A DNA stretch of 64,000 nt, from contig NZ_JAIVLH010000010.1 of the NCBI RefSeq assembly GCF_020524345.1, positions 1-64,000 of the forward strand, written 5' to 3'. Position 1 is the stretch's first letter; each line of letters starts with the position of its first letter. The notes below the pieces were generated by a model that saw nothing but the letters and a program-made list of their open reading frames with translations, made no database searches and had not been told where the DNA came from. The translations under genes were made by a program, and so were the position numbers. Shown one piece after another: positions 20,282 through 28,829 of the stretch. Source of the DNA: Metabacillus niabensis. GTDB lineage: Bacteria; Bacillota; Bacilli; Bacillales; Bacillaceae.

Positions 20282-21736
20282 ATGAACCAATCATATCCTA
20301 ATTGGTTAAAGCAGCGGGCTGAACTTACCCCTGATCGTTTAGCTATCAAAACAGATGAAGGTGATTTGACTTTTTGTGAGCTATATCAACGTGTTCAACT
20401 ACAAATAAATCAATTAGTAGCTCTAAATGTGAAAAAAGGTGAGCATGTTGGAGTATTAATGAAAAACAGTGTAGAGATGATTGAGATCATTCATGCTATT
20501 TTCTCTATAGGTGCTGTAGCTGTTTTATTAAATAACCGGCTAACTAGGAAAGAAATTGCTTGGCAACTGTCAGATGTTCAGGCAAAGCATTTAATTTGTC
20601 ATGAAGAATTTTTATTTCAAGTTGATGAAGAGATAAATGTAATCATCGTTGAGAAATTACATGAAAAAAGTAGCCTGGGTATTGATTATTTAACGGAAGG
20701 GTATACAACTGATCAAGTCGCAACGATTATGTATACCTCGGGAACAACAGGTCATCCAAAAGGTGTTATGCAGACTTTTGGGAATCATTGGTCAAGTTCA
20801 ATTGGCTCTGCCCTCAACCTTGGCATTAATTCGGATGACCGTTGGTTATTGGCTGTGCCTTTGTTTCATATTAGCGGGTTATCTATTTTGTTTCGAAGTG
20901 TGATTTATGGTATTGGAATTGTATTGTTCGAACGATTCAATGCGGAAAAAATGAATCGAGCAATTATGGAAGAAGGAGTAACAATTGTATCTGTCGTTAC
21001 CACAATGCTTAACCAAATGCTGGATAAGTTAGGTAATGAGAAATATCCAGAAACTTTTCGCTGTATGTTAGCAGGGGGAGGACCAGTTCCAAGAGGTGTG
21101 CTTGAAAAAGCCATTGAAAGGAAAATTCCAGTATTTCAAACATATGGGATGACAGAGACAGCATCACAAATTGTTACACTTTCACCTGAATATAGTATTA
21201 AAAAGCTAGGCTCAGCTGGTAAACCATTGTTTTCCTGTCAAATGAAAATAATGAAAGATGGGGAAGACTGTTCCGCATATGAAGAAGGAGAAATCCTTGT
21301 AAAGGGTCCAAATATCACAAAAGGTTATTGGAAGCGTGAAGAAGCCACCCAAAAGGCATTTACAGAAGGGTGGTTTCATACTGGTGACCAAGGTTACATT
21401 GATGAAGACGGGTTTTTATTTGTACTGGACAGACGATCAGATTTAATCATATCAGGTGGCGAAAATGTTTATCCTGCAGAAATCGAAAATGTTTTATTAT
21501 CACATCAAGCAGTTACTGATGCCGGAGTTATCGGAATTGATGATGAGAAATGGGGACAAGTTCCATATGCTTTTATTGTTTCAAATAGGACGATTAGTGA
21601 TGATCAACTTTTAATGTACTGTCAAAATCATCTTGCCCGCTATAAAGTACCTAAGGGGATTACATTTTTGGATGAACTGCCAAGAAATGCTTCAAATAAA
21701 CTATTGAGAAGAAAATTAAAAGGATTTTTGAAATGA
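20282..21736 (+). CDS. menE: O-succinylbenzoate-CoA ligase
   Basis: An adenylating enzyme that activates o-succinylbenzoate with CoA. The 484-residue ANL-family product has the P-loop TSGTTGHPKGVM, YGMTETASQ, the GWFHTGDQGY hinge region, SGGENVYPAEIE and a C-terminal lysine in NKLLRRKL. GGAGGTGATC lies 3-4 nt before the ATG. Its end overlaps menC by 4 nt. Confidence 0.96.
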   Translation: MNQSYPNWLKQRAELTPDRLAIKTDEGDLTFCELYQRVQLQINQLVALNVKKGEHVGVLMKNSVEMIEIIHAIFSIGAVAVLLNNRLTRKEIAWQLSDVQAKHLICHEEFLFQVDEEINVIIVEKLHEKSSLGIDYLTEGYTTDQVATIMYTSGTTGHPKGVMQTFGNHWSSSIGSALNLGINSDDRWLLAVPLFHISGLSILFRSVIYGIGIVLFERFNAEKMNRAIMEEGVTIVSVVTTMLNQMLDKLGNEKYPETFRCMLAGGGPVPRGVLEKAIERKIPVFQTYGMTETASQIVTLSPEYSIKKLGSAGKPLFSCQMKIMKDGEDCSAYEEGEILVKGPNITKGYWKREEATQKAFTEGWFHTGDQGYIDEDGFLFVLDRRSDLIISGGENVYPAEIENVLLSHQAVTDAGVIGIDDEKWGQVPYAFIVSNRTISDDQLLMYCQNHLARYKVPKGITFLDELPRNASNKLLRRKLKGFLK

Positions 21737-22842
21737 TTAAAATAGAAAAAGTAACATTACACCATATTTCGCAAACGTTAAAAACTCCATTTACATCAAG
21801 CATAGGCCATGTAACAGACCGTGACAGTATATTAGTAGAGGTTATGGATTCTGAAGGAATAAGCGGATGGGGGGAAATAGTAGCATTTTCAACTCCCTGG
21901 TACACAGAGGAAACGACTTCAACATGTTTTCATCTGTTAAAAGATATTTTGGTTCCATTAACAATTTCTCAAACAATTGAACATCCGGAGGAACTTCAGT
22001 TCATTTTTCATAAAGTGAAACGAAATCAAATGGCCAAAGCATCTCTCGAAGGAGCCATATGGGATATTTATGCTAAAAAGAAAAACATCTCTTTATCATC
22101 CGCTTTAGGAGGGACAAGAAACGAGATAGAATGTGGTGTTGTCGTTGGTATTACTTCAATTTCAAGTATGATTGACCAAATTTCCCGCTACTATGAAGAG
22201 GGATACAAACGATTTAAAATAAAGATTTCACCTGCACAGGACATGCAACTACTGCAAGAGATCCGAAAGACGTTTCCAGATCTTCCATTAATGGCTGATG
22301 CCAATTCATCTTATACATTAGATGATATTGAACAATTAAAAGAGCTTGATCAATTTAACTTAATGATGATTGAACAACCGTTGGCAGCAGATGATATTAT
22401 TGATCATGCAAAGCTCCAAGAGAAAATAACGACTCCAATTTGTTTAGATGAAAGCATAGTAACAAGTGAAGATGCGAGAAAAGCAATTGAACTTGGCAGC
22501 TGTAAAATAATGAACATAAAACCCGGTCGTGTCGGTGGGCTAACAGAATCAAAGAAAATTCATGATTTATGCCAGAAAAATGGAATTCCTGTGTGGTGTG
22601 GCGGAATGTTGGAAACAAGTATATCCCGTGCACACAATATTGCGTTGGCATCATTACCAAACTTTACAATTCCAGGTGACATTTCTTCATTCTCTAGATA
22701 TTGGGAACAAGATATCGTTTTCCCGGAAATAAAAACAGTAAAAGGCAAAATCCCTGTTCCTGCAGGACCGGGAATAGGCTATGACATTAACAGAGAAGTT
22801 TTAAAGGAATACACCTCTTCGATCACTACACTAACAAAATAG
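21733..22842 (+). CDS. menC: o-Succinylbenzoate synthase
   Basis: An enolase-superfamily dehydratase turning SHCHC into o-succinylbenzoate. The 369-residue product has the KxK catalytic lysines in RFKIKIS, metal ligands in MADANSSY, MIEQPL and CLDESI, and the second lysine in NIKPGRVGG. The ATG is in an ATGA overlap with menE. It matches the promiscuous OSBS/N-acylamino acid racemase branch of Bacillales; context makes menaquinone synthesis the main role. Confidence 0.95.
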   Translation: MIKIEKVTLHHISQTLKTPFTSSIGHVTDRDSILVEVMDSEGISGWGEIVAFSTPWYTEETTSTCFHLLKDILVPLTISQTIEHPEELQFIFHKVKRNQMAKASLEGAIWDIYAKKKNISLSSALGGTRNEIECGVVVGITSISSMIDQISRYYEEGYKRFKIKISPAQDMQLLQEIRKTFPDLPLMADANSSYTLDDIEQLKELDQFNLMMIEQPLAADDIIDHAKLQEKITTPICLDESIVTSEDARKAIELGSCKIMNIKPGRVGGLTESKKIHDLCQKNGIPVWCGGMLETSISRAHNIALASLPNFTIPGDISSFSRYWEQDIVFPEIKTVKGKIPVPAGPGIGYDINREVLKEYTSSITTLTK

Positions 22843-23011
22843 TCTTTTGAATTTCTAAAATTGAATTTTATTTAAGCGAAAAACTGATTTTTATTTATAA
22901 ATTGACTATATAAATGGAAAATAACGATTTTTAAAAATTCCTTTAAAACCGTATACTTTACACTGAAAGAAAAACAAATTATATATGTGAAGTTTCTCTT
23001 TCTGCTCATTT

Positions 23012-23055
23012 AGGATAACTAGCCTATCATCATATAGGGAGTTATCCTTTTTTTT
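23012..23055 (+). terminator. Terminator of menEC
   Basis: AGGATAACT...AGTTATCCT with inner CCTAT/ATAGG pairing forms a long stem, followed by eight or more Ts. Confidence 0.9.
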
Positions 23056-23076
23056 GTAATTAAAAAAATTAACAAC

Positions 23077-23146
23077 ATTAAAGGATGAAAGCATAAGGAA
23101 AATCATCGACTTCCACCATTCTGGATGGTAAATCGTGTTTTTTGAA
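23077..23146 (+). repeat. 70-nt element, copy 1 (upstream of mntA)
   Basis: It starts ATTAAAGGATGAAAGCATAA and includes GACTTCCACCATTCTGGATGG and a T-run. It aligns well with 56250-56316, upstream of dps. It can form a stem around CCACC..GGATGG. Function unknown. Confidence 0.55.
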
Positions 23147-23160
23147 TTGAGAAAACATAG

Positions 23161-23189
23161 TTGACATAAATTTTATAATGTTTTATTGT
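23161..23189 (+). promoter_or_regulatory. Sigma-A promoter of mntABCD
   Basis: TTGACA (23161-23166), a 17-bp spacer and TATTGT (23184-23189). The -10 overlaps the start of the MntR-like box. A TATAAT at 23174 is only 7 bp from the -35 and cannot pair with it. Confidence 0.6.
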
Positions 23190-23206
23190 TGCATTAAGGA
23201 AACTTT
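23187..23206 (+). promoter_or_regulatory. MntR operator-like site
   Basis: TTGCATTAAGGAAACT and its flanks match the B. subtilis MntR box (TTTGCCTTAAGGAAACT type) with only a few differences. The position over the -10 and start of the mntA transcript fits Mn(II)-dependent repression. This also supports manganese, rather than zinc, as the cargo of the operon. Confidence 0.8.
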
Positions 23207-23337
23207 TTTAGTTGGGACAATAAAAGGTGAGAAAAGTAAAAAAAATAGCACGCATCCTAAAAAAACAACATAGACTACTTTTGACCTAGGAGAAGTTCTA
23301 ACGTTTCATCTAAAAAATGTGAATGGAGGAGAAAAAG

Positions 23338-24288
23338 GTGAAAAAATGGTTGGCAGGTGTAGGAATCAGTATTTTAACAGTATTTCTATTAACGGCATGT
23401 GGCAGTGGTCAAACAAGTGGAGATTCAAACAATGGAAATGAGAGTTCTAGTGAAACAATTCAAGTGACAACTACTACAGGTCAAGTTGCAGACGTAGTCA
23501 AAAATGTAGGTGGAGATCAAGTAGAAGTGACTTCATTAATGGGGCCAGGAGTTGATCCACACCTCTACCAAGCTTCTCAAGGTGATATTAAAAAACTAAA
23601 TGATGCTGACATGATCTTTTATAATGGACTTCATCTAGAAGGTAAGATGGGTGAGATTTTTGAAAAAATGTCAGAGGAAAAAACGATAGTAGCTGTGGGG
23701 GAATCGGTCCCAGAGGATATGCTTCTAACAGCAGATGATGATTCAAACGCTCATGACCCACACGTTTGGTTTAATATCCAAGCTTGGACACATGCTGTTG
23801 ATGCTGTTGAAGAAGAATTAACAAAACAATCTCCGGAAAATGCGGAACTATTCAAAGAGAATGCTGCAAATTACAAACAAGAATTAGAAGAAATGGATCA
23901 ATATGCAAAAGATCAAATCCAATCAATTCCTGAAGAAAGCCGTGTGCTTGTAACAGCTCATGATGCATTTGCCTATTTCGGCCACGCATATGGTTTAGAA
24001 GTTATGGGGTTACAAGGACTAAGTACTGATGCAGAATATGGATTAAAAGATGTTCAAAGTCTTGTTGATACTTTAGTAGATTCAAACATCAAAGCAGTCT
24101 TTATTGAAAGTAGTATCTCGGAAAAGTCAATTAGCGCAGTAGTCGAAGGTGCAAAAAAACAAGGTCACGAAGTTGTCATTGGTGGTGAACTTTTCTCTGA
24201 TGCAATGGGTGAGGAAGGAACAGAAGAGGGAACATATATTGGGATGTTTAAACATAATGTTGATACGATTGTATCTTCTTTAAAATAA
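23338..24288 (+). CDS. mntA: Manganese ABC transporter substrate-binding lipoprotein
   Basis: A cluster A-I (TroA/PsaA-type) metal-binding protein anchored outside the membrane. The 316-residue precursor has a signal ending in lipobox LLTAC (Cys21) and a Ser/Asn-rich linker. Metal ligands are likely in VDPHLYQ, DPHVWFN, FIESS and LFSDAMG. The GTG at 23338 lies 7 nt after GGAGGA; the upstream ATG (23323) falls inside the ribosome-binding site. It is separated from mntB by an intercistronic hairpin, so it may be made in excess, as binding proteins usually are. Confidence 0.93.
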   Translation: MKKWLAGVGISILTVFLLTACGSGQTSGDSNNGNESSSETIQVTTTTGQVADVVKNVGGDQVEVTSLMGPGVDPHLYQASQGDIKKLNDADMIFYNGLHLEGKMGEIFEKMSEEKTIVAVGESVPEDMLLTADDDSNAHDPHVWFNIQAWTHAVDAVEEELTKQSPENAELFKENAANYKQELEEMDQYAKDQIQSIPEESRVLVTAHDAFAYFGHAYGLEVMGLQGLSTDAEYGLKDVQSLVDTLVDSNIKAVFIESSISEKSISAVVEGAKKQGHEVVIGGELFSDAMGEEGTEEGTYIGMFKHNVDTIVSSLK

Positions 24289-24296
24289 GAAAGAAT

Positions 24297-24346
24297 CGAT
24301 AGCTAAGAAGAGAACTCGGTCTTTTCTTAGCTATCGGTGTATTTTT
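24297..24346 (+). terminator. Intercistronic hairpin between mntA and mntB
   Basis: CGATAGCTAAGAA pairs perfectly with TTCTTAGCTATCG, followed by a weak T-rich stretch. It is likely a partial terminator or an mRNA 3'-end stabiliser for mntA. Confidence 0.75.
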
Positions 24347-24405
24347 AGTAGATTAATATTTTCGAACAATCATTCTATGATTATGAAGTAAGGTTGGTGT
24401 GATAG

Positions 24406-25155
24406 ATGAATCCTGTTACAGTTGAAAATTTAACAGTTGCTTACCATCAGAAACCTGTTTTACAGGAGGTAAGTTTTGATGTACCCGAAGGAAAATTAAT
24501 AGGAATAATTGGACCGAATGGAGCAGGAAAATCGACTTTAATTAAAGGGGTCTTAGGGTTAATCCCTATTGCTTCTGGTGAAGTGAATATTTTTGGAGAG
24601 CAATATAAAAAGCAACGCAAACGTGTTGGATATGTTCCACAGCGCGGCTCTGTTGATTGGGATTTTCCAACTAATGCCTTAGATGTTGTTCTAATGGGTA
24701 GATATGGGCATGTTGGTTGGTTTAAACGTCCAGGTAAAAAAGACGTAGAATTTGCAAGAGAGTGTCTGAAAAAAGTAGGAATGCTTGAATTTGAAAATCG
24801 CCAAATAAGCCAGCTATCTGGTGGTCAACAACAAAGGGTATTTTTAGCAAGAGCTCTAGCTCAGGATGCCGATGTATATTTTATGGATGAACCGTTTGTG
24901 GGAGTTGATGCAGCAACTGAAAAAGCGATTATTGCTTTATTAAACGAATTAAAAGCCAAGGGTAAGACAGTTCTTGTCGTTCATCATGATTTACAAACAG
25001 TAGAGGAGTATTTTGATTGGGTTCTCCTATTAAATATGAGAAAGGTTGCTTTTGGTCCAACAAAAGAAACCTTCACGATCGATAATCTTCAAAAAACGTA
25101 CGGTGGAAAACTCACATTTTTACAAGACCAATCTGTTGTTGTTGAAGGGAAATGA
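24406..25155 (+). CDS. mntB: Manganese ABC transporter ATP-binding protein
   Basis: The cytoplasmic ATPase that drives metal uptake. The 249-residue product has Walker A GPNGAGKST, a Q-loop, signature LSGGQQQR, Walker B YFMDEP and switch histidine in VHHD. YVPQRGSVDWDFPT is typical of zinc/manganese ABC ATPases. It is preceded by the mntA hairpin and followed 81 bp later by mntC. Confidence 0.95.
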   Translation: MNPVTVENLTVAYHQKPVLQEVSFDVPEGKLIGIIGPNGAGKSTLIKGVLGLIPIASGEVNIFGEQYKKQRKRVGYVPQRGSVDWDFPTNALDVVLMGRYGHVGWFKRPGKKDVEFARECLKKVGMLEFENRQISQLSGGQQQRVFLARALAQDADVYFMDEPFVGVDAATEKAIIALLNELKAKGKTVLVVHHDLQTVEEYFDWVLLLNMRKVAFGPTKETFTIDNLQKTYGGKLTFLQDQSVVVEGK

Positions 25156-25236
25156 GTAACCAAAACAAAAAAGTGAAATTTTAGGGAAAACCAATTGCAG
25201 GAAATGTCCCTTTAGAGAAAAATAGGAGTGAAGGAA

Positions 25237-26553
25237 ATGTTTGAAGAACTCATGTTACAACTTCAAAATCCGAATACCCAATGGGTGTTACTTGGCACAA
25301 TGCTCCTTGGTATTGCCAGTGGGGTTGTTGGGAGCTTTACCTTATTAAGAAAGCAAAGTTTAATTGGGGATGCCATGGCACATGCTGCCCTTCCAGGAGT
25401 CTGTATCGCCTATTTATTATATGGTTCAAAATCGCTGATTTGGTTTTTGGTCGGTGCAGTGATTGCAGGGTTAATTTCGTCTTTTATCATCCAAGTGATT
25501 ATCAATCATTCTAAGATAAAGGAAGATTCTGCACTGGGAATTATAATCTCAGTATTTTTTGGATTTGGTATTGTTCTTCTAACCTATATTCAGCATAATG
25601 GAGCTGGTAATCAAAGTGGGCTGGATGACTTTATATTTGGGCAGGCTGCTTCCATGGTTGGGGCTGATGTTCAATTAATTACGATTATTGCCTTAATTTT
25701 GCTGGCGATAACGGCTATCTTTTATAAAGAATTTAAATTACTAACATTCGATCCACAATTCGCAAGGGGAATTGGAATACCGGCTAAATTTTTTAATGGA
25801 CTATTACTTTTATTAATTGTATGTTCAGTGGTTATTGGATTACAGACTGTCGGAGTTGTATTAATGGCAGCCATGCTTATTACTCCAGCGATTAGTGCAA
25901 GGTATTGGACCGAGAGATTAAGTTCCATGATTATTATTTCAGGATTTATTGGTGGAGTGTCAGGAGTAATTGGGACATTATTGAGTACGATAATGGAAGG
26001 TATGGCAACAGGTCCACTTATTATTGTGGCAGCTACGATCATGTTTATCATTTCATTAGTGTTTGCGCCAAAACGAGGGTTACTTGCCAAGGCTCTAAAG
26101 CAATTGTCGCTTAGAAAACGAACAGCAGCAGAACAAATTTTCCTAAGCTTTTATGATGTTGCAGAAGGAGGAAATCTTCGTGACATTACAGAGGCTGATG
26201 TTCTTATAAAGCGTAAGGTTTCATCAAGCCTTTTCCAATATGCGATAAATGTATTGGAAAAGAAAGAATTCATTAGTAGAACGATGTCTGGTAGTTGGAT
26301 GTTAACAGATAAGGGAATTGAAGCAGGCTATGATCTTGTATTGCAACAGCGTTTGTATGAAATGTATTTAATGCATGAAATGGAGTTTGCTCATCTGAAG
26401 CTAAAAACGCGAGATGACCTTAATTTAACTACTATTTCGAATGAAACAAAGGACCAGCTTTTAAAACTGTTACGCATTCATAACCGTGCACCATTATTAA
26501 TGCCAAAGTCAGTAAATATTGGCGATCGGAGGATGATGATTAATGACTTATGA
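25237..26553 (+). CDS. mntC: Manganese ABC transporter permease with C-terminal winged-helix domain
   Basis: Residues 1-285 are an ABC-3 (ZnuB/MntC) permease with about eight hydrophobic segments, beginning LLGTMLLGIASGVVGSF and including GDAMAHAALPG. Residues about 290-438 form a soluble DtxR/MntR-like extension (RTAAEQIFLSFYDVAEGG...YAINVLEKKEFISRT...LTDKG...EMYLMHEME). B. subtilis MntC has the same layout and similar length. ATG 25237 has AGGAG 7 nt upstream. It overlaps mntD by 11 nt. The extension may sense metal or tune transport; that is an inference. Confidence 0.93.
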   Translation: MFEELMLQLQNPNTQWVLLGTMLLGIASGVVGSFTLLRKQSLIGDAMAHAALPGVCIAYLLYGSKSLIWFLVGAVIAGLISSFIIQVIINHSKIKEDSALGIIISVFFGFGIVLLTYIQHNGAGNQSGLDDFIFGQAASMVGADVQLITIIALILLAITAIFYKEFKLLTFDPQFARGIGIPAKFFNGLLLLLIVCSVVIGLQTVGVVLMAAMLITPAISARYWTERLSSMIIISGFIGGVSGVIGTLLSTIMEGMATGPLIIVAATIMFIISLVFAPKRGLLAKALKQLSLRKRTAAEQIFLSFYDVAEGGNLRDITEADVLIKRKVSSSLFQYAINVLEKKEFISRTMSGSWMLTDKGIEAGYDLVLQQRLYEMYLMHEMEFAHLKLKTRDDLNLTTISNETKDQLLKLLRIHNRAPLLMPKSVNIGDRRMMINDL

Positions 26554-27448
26554 TGCATGGATTATCATCACTGGTTCATTAGTAGGTATTACATGTGCGA
26601 TGATTGGATGTTTTCTTGTTGTAAGAAAAATGGCGATGCTGGCCGATGCTATCTCACATACAGTTTTATTGGGTATTGTCGGTGGGTATTTAGTTAGCCG
26701 CAGCTTAGATGGACCTTCTTTATTAATTGGTGCAGTAGTAGTGGGACTATTAACTGCATTGCTTGTTCAGGTGTTAAGTGGAAAAGGTGTTCAAGGAGAT
26801 GCGGCAATAGGAATTGTCTTTACATCTCTTTTTGCAGTCGGGGTTATTCTCTTGTCGGTGTTTGCAGGGGATATCCATTTGGATGTTGACCATGCACTGA
26901 TGGGTGAGATCACATTTATTCCCTGGGATACAGTGCAATGGAATGGGATGGAATTAGGACCTAAAGCAGTCTGGCTCTTATCCTTTGTGTTCATCGTTAA
27001 TTTACTGATCATTATCTTTTTTTATAAAGAATTTAAGATTAGTTCGTTTGATCCAGAAATGGCTGTAGCAATTGGTATCCCAGTGTTATTTATTCATTAT
27101 TTACAAATGGGGATGCTTTCGATTACAACTGTTGCATCCTTTGATAGTGTGGGGGCTATATTAGTTGTGGCTATGCTTATTGTTCCAGCCTCTACAGCCT
27201 ATTTATTAACAGATAAATTGCTGAGAATGTTATTTATTAGTGCTGGTATCGGTGTTATTTCAGCGATAAGTGGATATTACATGGCTTCTTTTCTTAATGT
27301 GTCAATAGCTGGAGCTATGGCCACTTCTACAGGAATTCTTTTTGCCTTAGCGTTCCTCTTCTCGCCAAAGCATGGACTGATTGCAAAAAAACGTGCTCAG
27401 AAAAAGCTATCAAAAGCAACATCAAAAACAGCAACTGTTGGAAATTAA
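26543..27448 (+). CDS. mntD: Manganese ABC transporter permease
   Basis: The second ABC-3 family permease, 301 residues, with about eight membrane segments and DAISHTVLLGIVGGYL near the N-terminus. It lacks the winged-helix extension of MntC and ends in a basic tail. GGAGGATGATG lies before the ATG, inside mntC. The two permeases probably form the heterodimeric channel. Confidence 0.93.
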   Translation: MTYDAWIIITGSLVGITCAMIGCFLVVRKMAMLADAISHTVLLGIVGGYLVSRSLDGPSLLIGAVVVGLLTALLVQVLSGKGVQGDAAIGIVFTSLFAVGVILLSVFAGDIHLDVDHALMGEITFIPWDTVQWNGMELGPKAVWLLSFVFIVNLLIIIFFYKEFKISSFDPEMAVAIGIPVLFIHYLQMGMLSITTVASFDSVGAILVVAMLIVPASTAYLLTDKLLRMLFISAGIGVISAISGYYMASFLNVSIAGAMATSTGILFALAFLFSPKHGLIAKKRAQKKLSKATSKTATVGN

Positions 27449-27458
27449 TTTAAAGGAA

Positions 27459-27486
27459 AATCCCGGTCGTATTGTACCGGGATTAT
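27459..27486 (+). terminator. Terminator-like hairpin after mntD
   Basis: AATCCCGGT/ACCGGGATT with an 8-nt loop; the T-run is weak (TATTAAG). Confidence 0.6.
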
Positions 27487-27513
27487 TAAGTATTCAACCA
27501 AATCTATTATGTT

Positions 27514-27699
27514 TTATTCCATCAACCCATATTCAATTGCGCGATCAGCTACTAACTCATCCACATCCTGTGGAAGATCATCTAATGAACCGAATTCATA
27601 ATCCCATAAATTTGTAAAAGAATCGACAAACATAGGAAAAGAATCTGCATTAGAATGTTTAACTTCATGACGAAATGATTCAATAAGGCTTTCCTTCAT
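27514..27699 (-). CDS. Small acidic protein, unknown
   Basis: The 61-residue product is rich in Asp/Glu (YEFGSLDDLPQDVDELVADRAIEYG) with no membrane segment or signal. A G-rich site (TTGGGGGGAAATGAATA) precedes the ATG at an acceptable distance. I do not recognise a family. It lies between convergent mntD and the cytochrome bd genes. Confidence 0.55.
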   Translation of the reverse strand: MKESLIESFRHEVKHSNADSFPMFVDSFTNLWDYEFGSLDDLPQDVDELVADRAIEYGLME

Positions 27700-27768
27700 T
27701 ATTCATTTCCCCCCAACGCAATGATATCGTTTTTATTTTTTACCAAAATGGCATTCTTATTCATAGAT

Positions 27769-28809
27769 CTAGGATTCATTTTGCTTTAAATAGCGCTTAT
27801 CCTTCATAAACAACTTCCAAAAGTAAACAAATCCTGGAAATAAAATAAGGAAACCTACAATATATGTTACAAATAGAGCTCTAAATGTATTTGGGTGTGT
27901 AAAGCCGGATTCAATAGTTACATCAGGATAAATCATATATGGTAAATGGGCCCTTCCGTATGCATAACTCGCTAGGAGATATTGTATAGTTACTGCGATA
28001 ACTGCAAGTCTGGGGCGTCCAATTCGTCCCTTATGTCTCCCTGATGGAATGAATAGTGCAGCACCTGCAAGGATAAAAAGAAGAACAGACCCGATTAAAA
28101 ATGGCAAATAGTCAAGCATGTTTGTATATAACCAATTAGCTTCAATCCTTAGAGTAATCATGATCAAAAAGGCCATTAATAATGAGATGGGACCTAGGAT
28201 CAGAGCATCTCTTCGGTAAACCCGATATGCTTCCAGTTCATCTGCAACATTCGAGTAATCAGCTAATAGTAATGATGATAAAAAAAGTGTGCTACTTATG
28301 GCAAAGCCCATAAAGGCATATATATTCGGGCTAGTAAACAAGGCAGCAAAGTTAAGTTGATGAACTTCATTAATTTGCTCTATATAACCACCATGAGTAA
28401 TAGGTAAAACAAGCATAAGAAGGGCAGGTATTATAAATCCGGATATTCCTGAAACGTAAGTTAGCCCTTTTTCATAATCTTTTGCTACATGAGAAAATAC
28501 TAAAAATCCACTGCGCAGTGCCAGTAAAATTAAGATGAAACTTCCTGGAATCAATAATACTGTTCCGAGAATAAAGGTGGCACCAGGAAAAAAGCTCACA
28601 AGGGCAATGACGATCGCCACAATAAAAACATTCGTTACTTCCCAGGTAGGTGATAAATAACGGTTTGCGATATTCGTTGCATTTGTTTTTTCTTTATTAA
28701 AATAAATCATCGACCAAAAGCCTGCTCCAAAATCCATCGTTGCCATTACAGCATAGATAAAAACGAATCCCCAGAGTACAGTGATTGCGAGTAACGAATC
28801 TGCGGTCAT
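27769..28809 (-). CDS. ythB: Cytochrome bd-type quinol oxidase subunit II
   Basis: The partner subunit of the bd-type terminal oxidase. The 346-residue product has about eight hydrophobic segments and the family N-terminus LWGFVFIYAVMATMDFGAGFW, then LSPTWEVTNVF. Similar to B. subtilis YthB/CydB. AGAGGTGAAACAAT precedes the ATG. It lies 20 bp downstream of subunit I in the same operon. Confidence 0.9.
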   Translation of the reverse strand: MTADSLLAITVLWGFVFIYAVMATMDFGAGFWSMIYFNKEKTNATNIANRYLSPTWEVTNVFIVAIVIALVSFFPGATFILGTVLLIPGSFILILLALRSGFLVFSHVAKDYEKGLTYVSGISGFIIPALLMLVLPITHGGYIEQINEVHQLNFAALFTSPNIYAFMGFAISSTLFLSSLLLADYSNVADELEAYRVYRRDALILGPISLLMAFLIMITLRIEANWLYTNMLDYLPFLIGSVLLFILAGAALFIPSGRHKGRIGRPRLAVIAVTIQYLLASYAYGRAHLPYMIYPDVTIESGFTHPNTFRALFVTYIVGFLILFPGFVYFWKLFMKDKRYLKQNES

Positions 28810-28829
28810 ATTGTTTCACCTCTTTTAGA

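Larger units (their letters stand above)
22843..23337. other. Intergenic region menC to mntA
   Basis: About 495 bp without a gene. It contains an AT-rich segment, the strong menC terminator (23012-23055), a 70-nt element shared with the dps upstream region (23077-23146), and the mntA promoter with its MntR-like box. Confidence 0.8.

Noticed and set aside
23161-23179. TTGACA with TATAAT at 7 bp spacing as the mntA promoter
   Set aside because: Spacing is far too short for sigma-A; TATTGT at 17 bp is the better partner.
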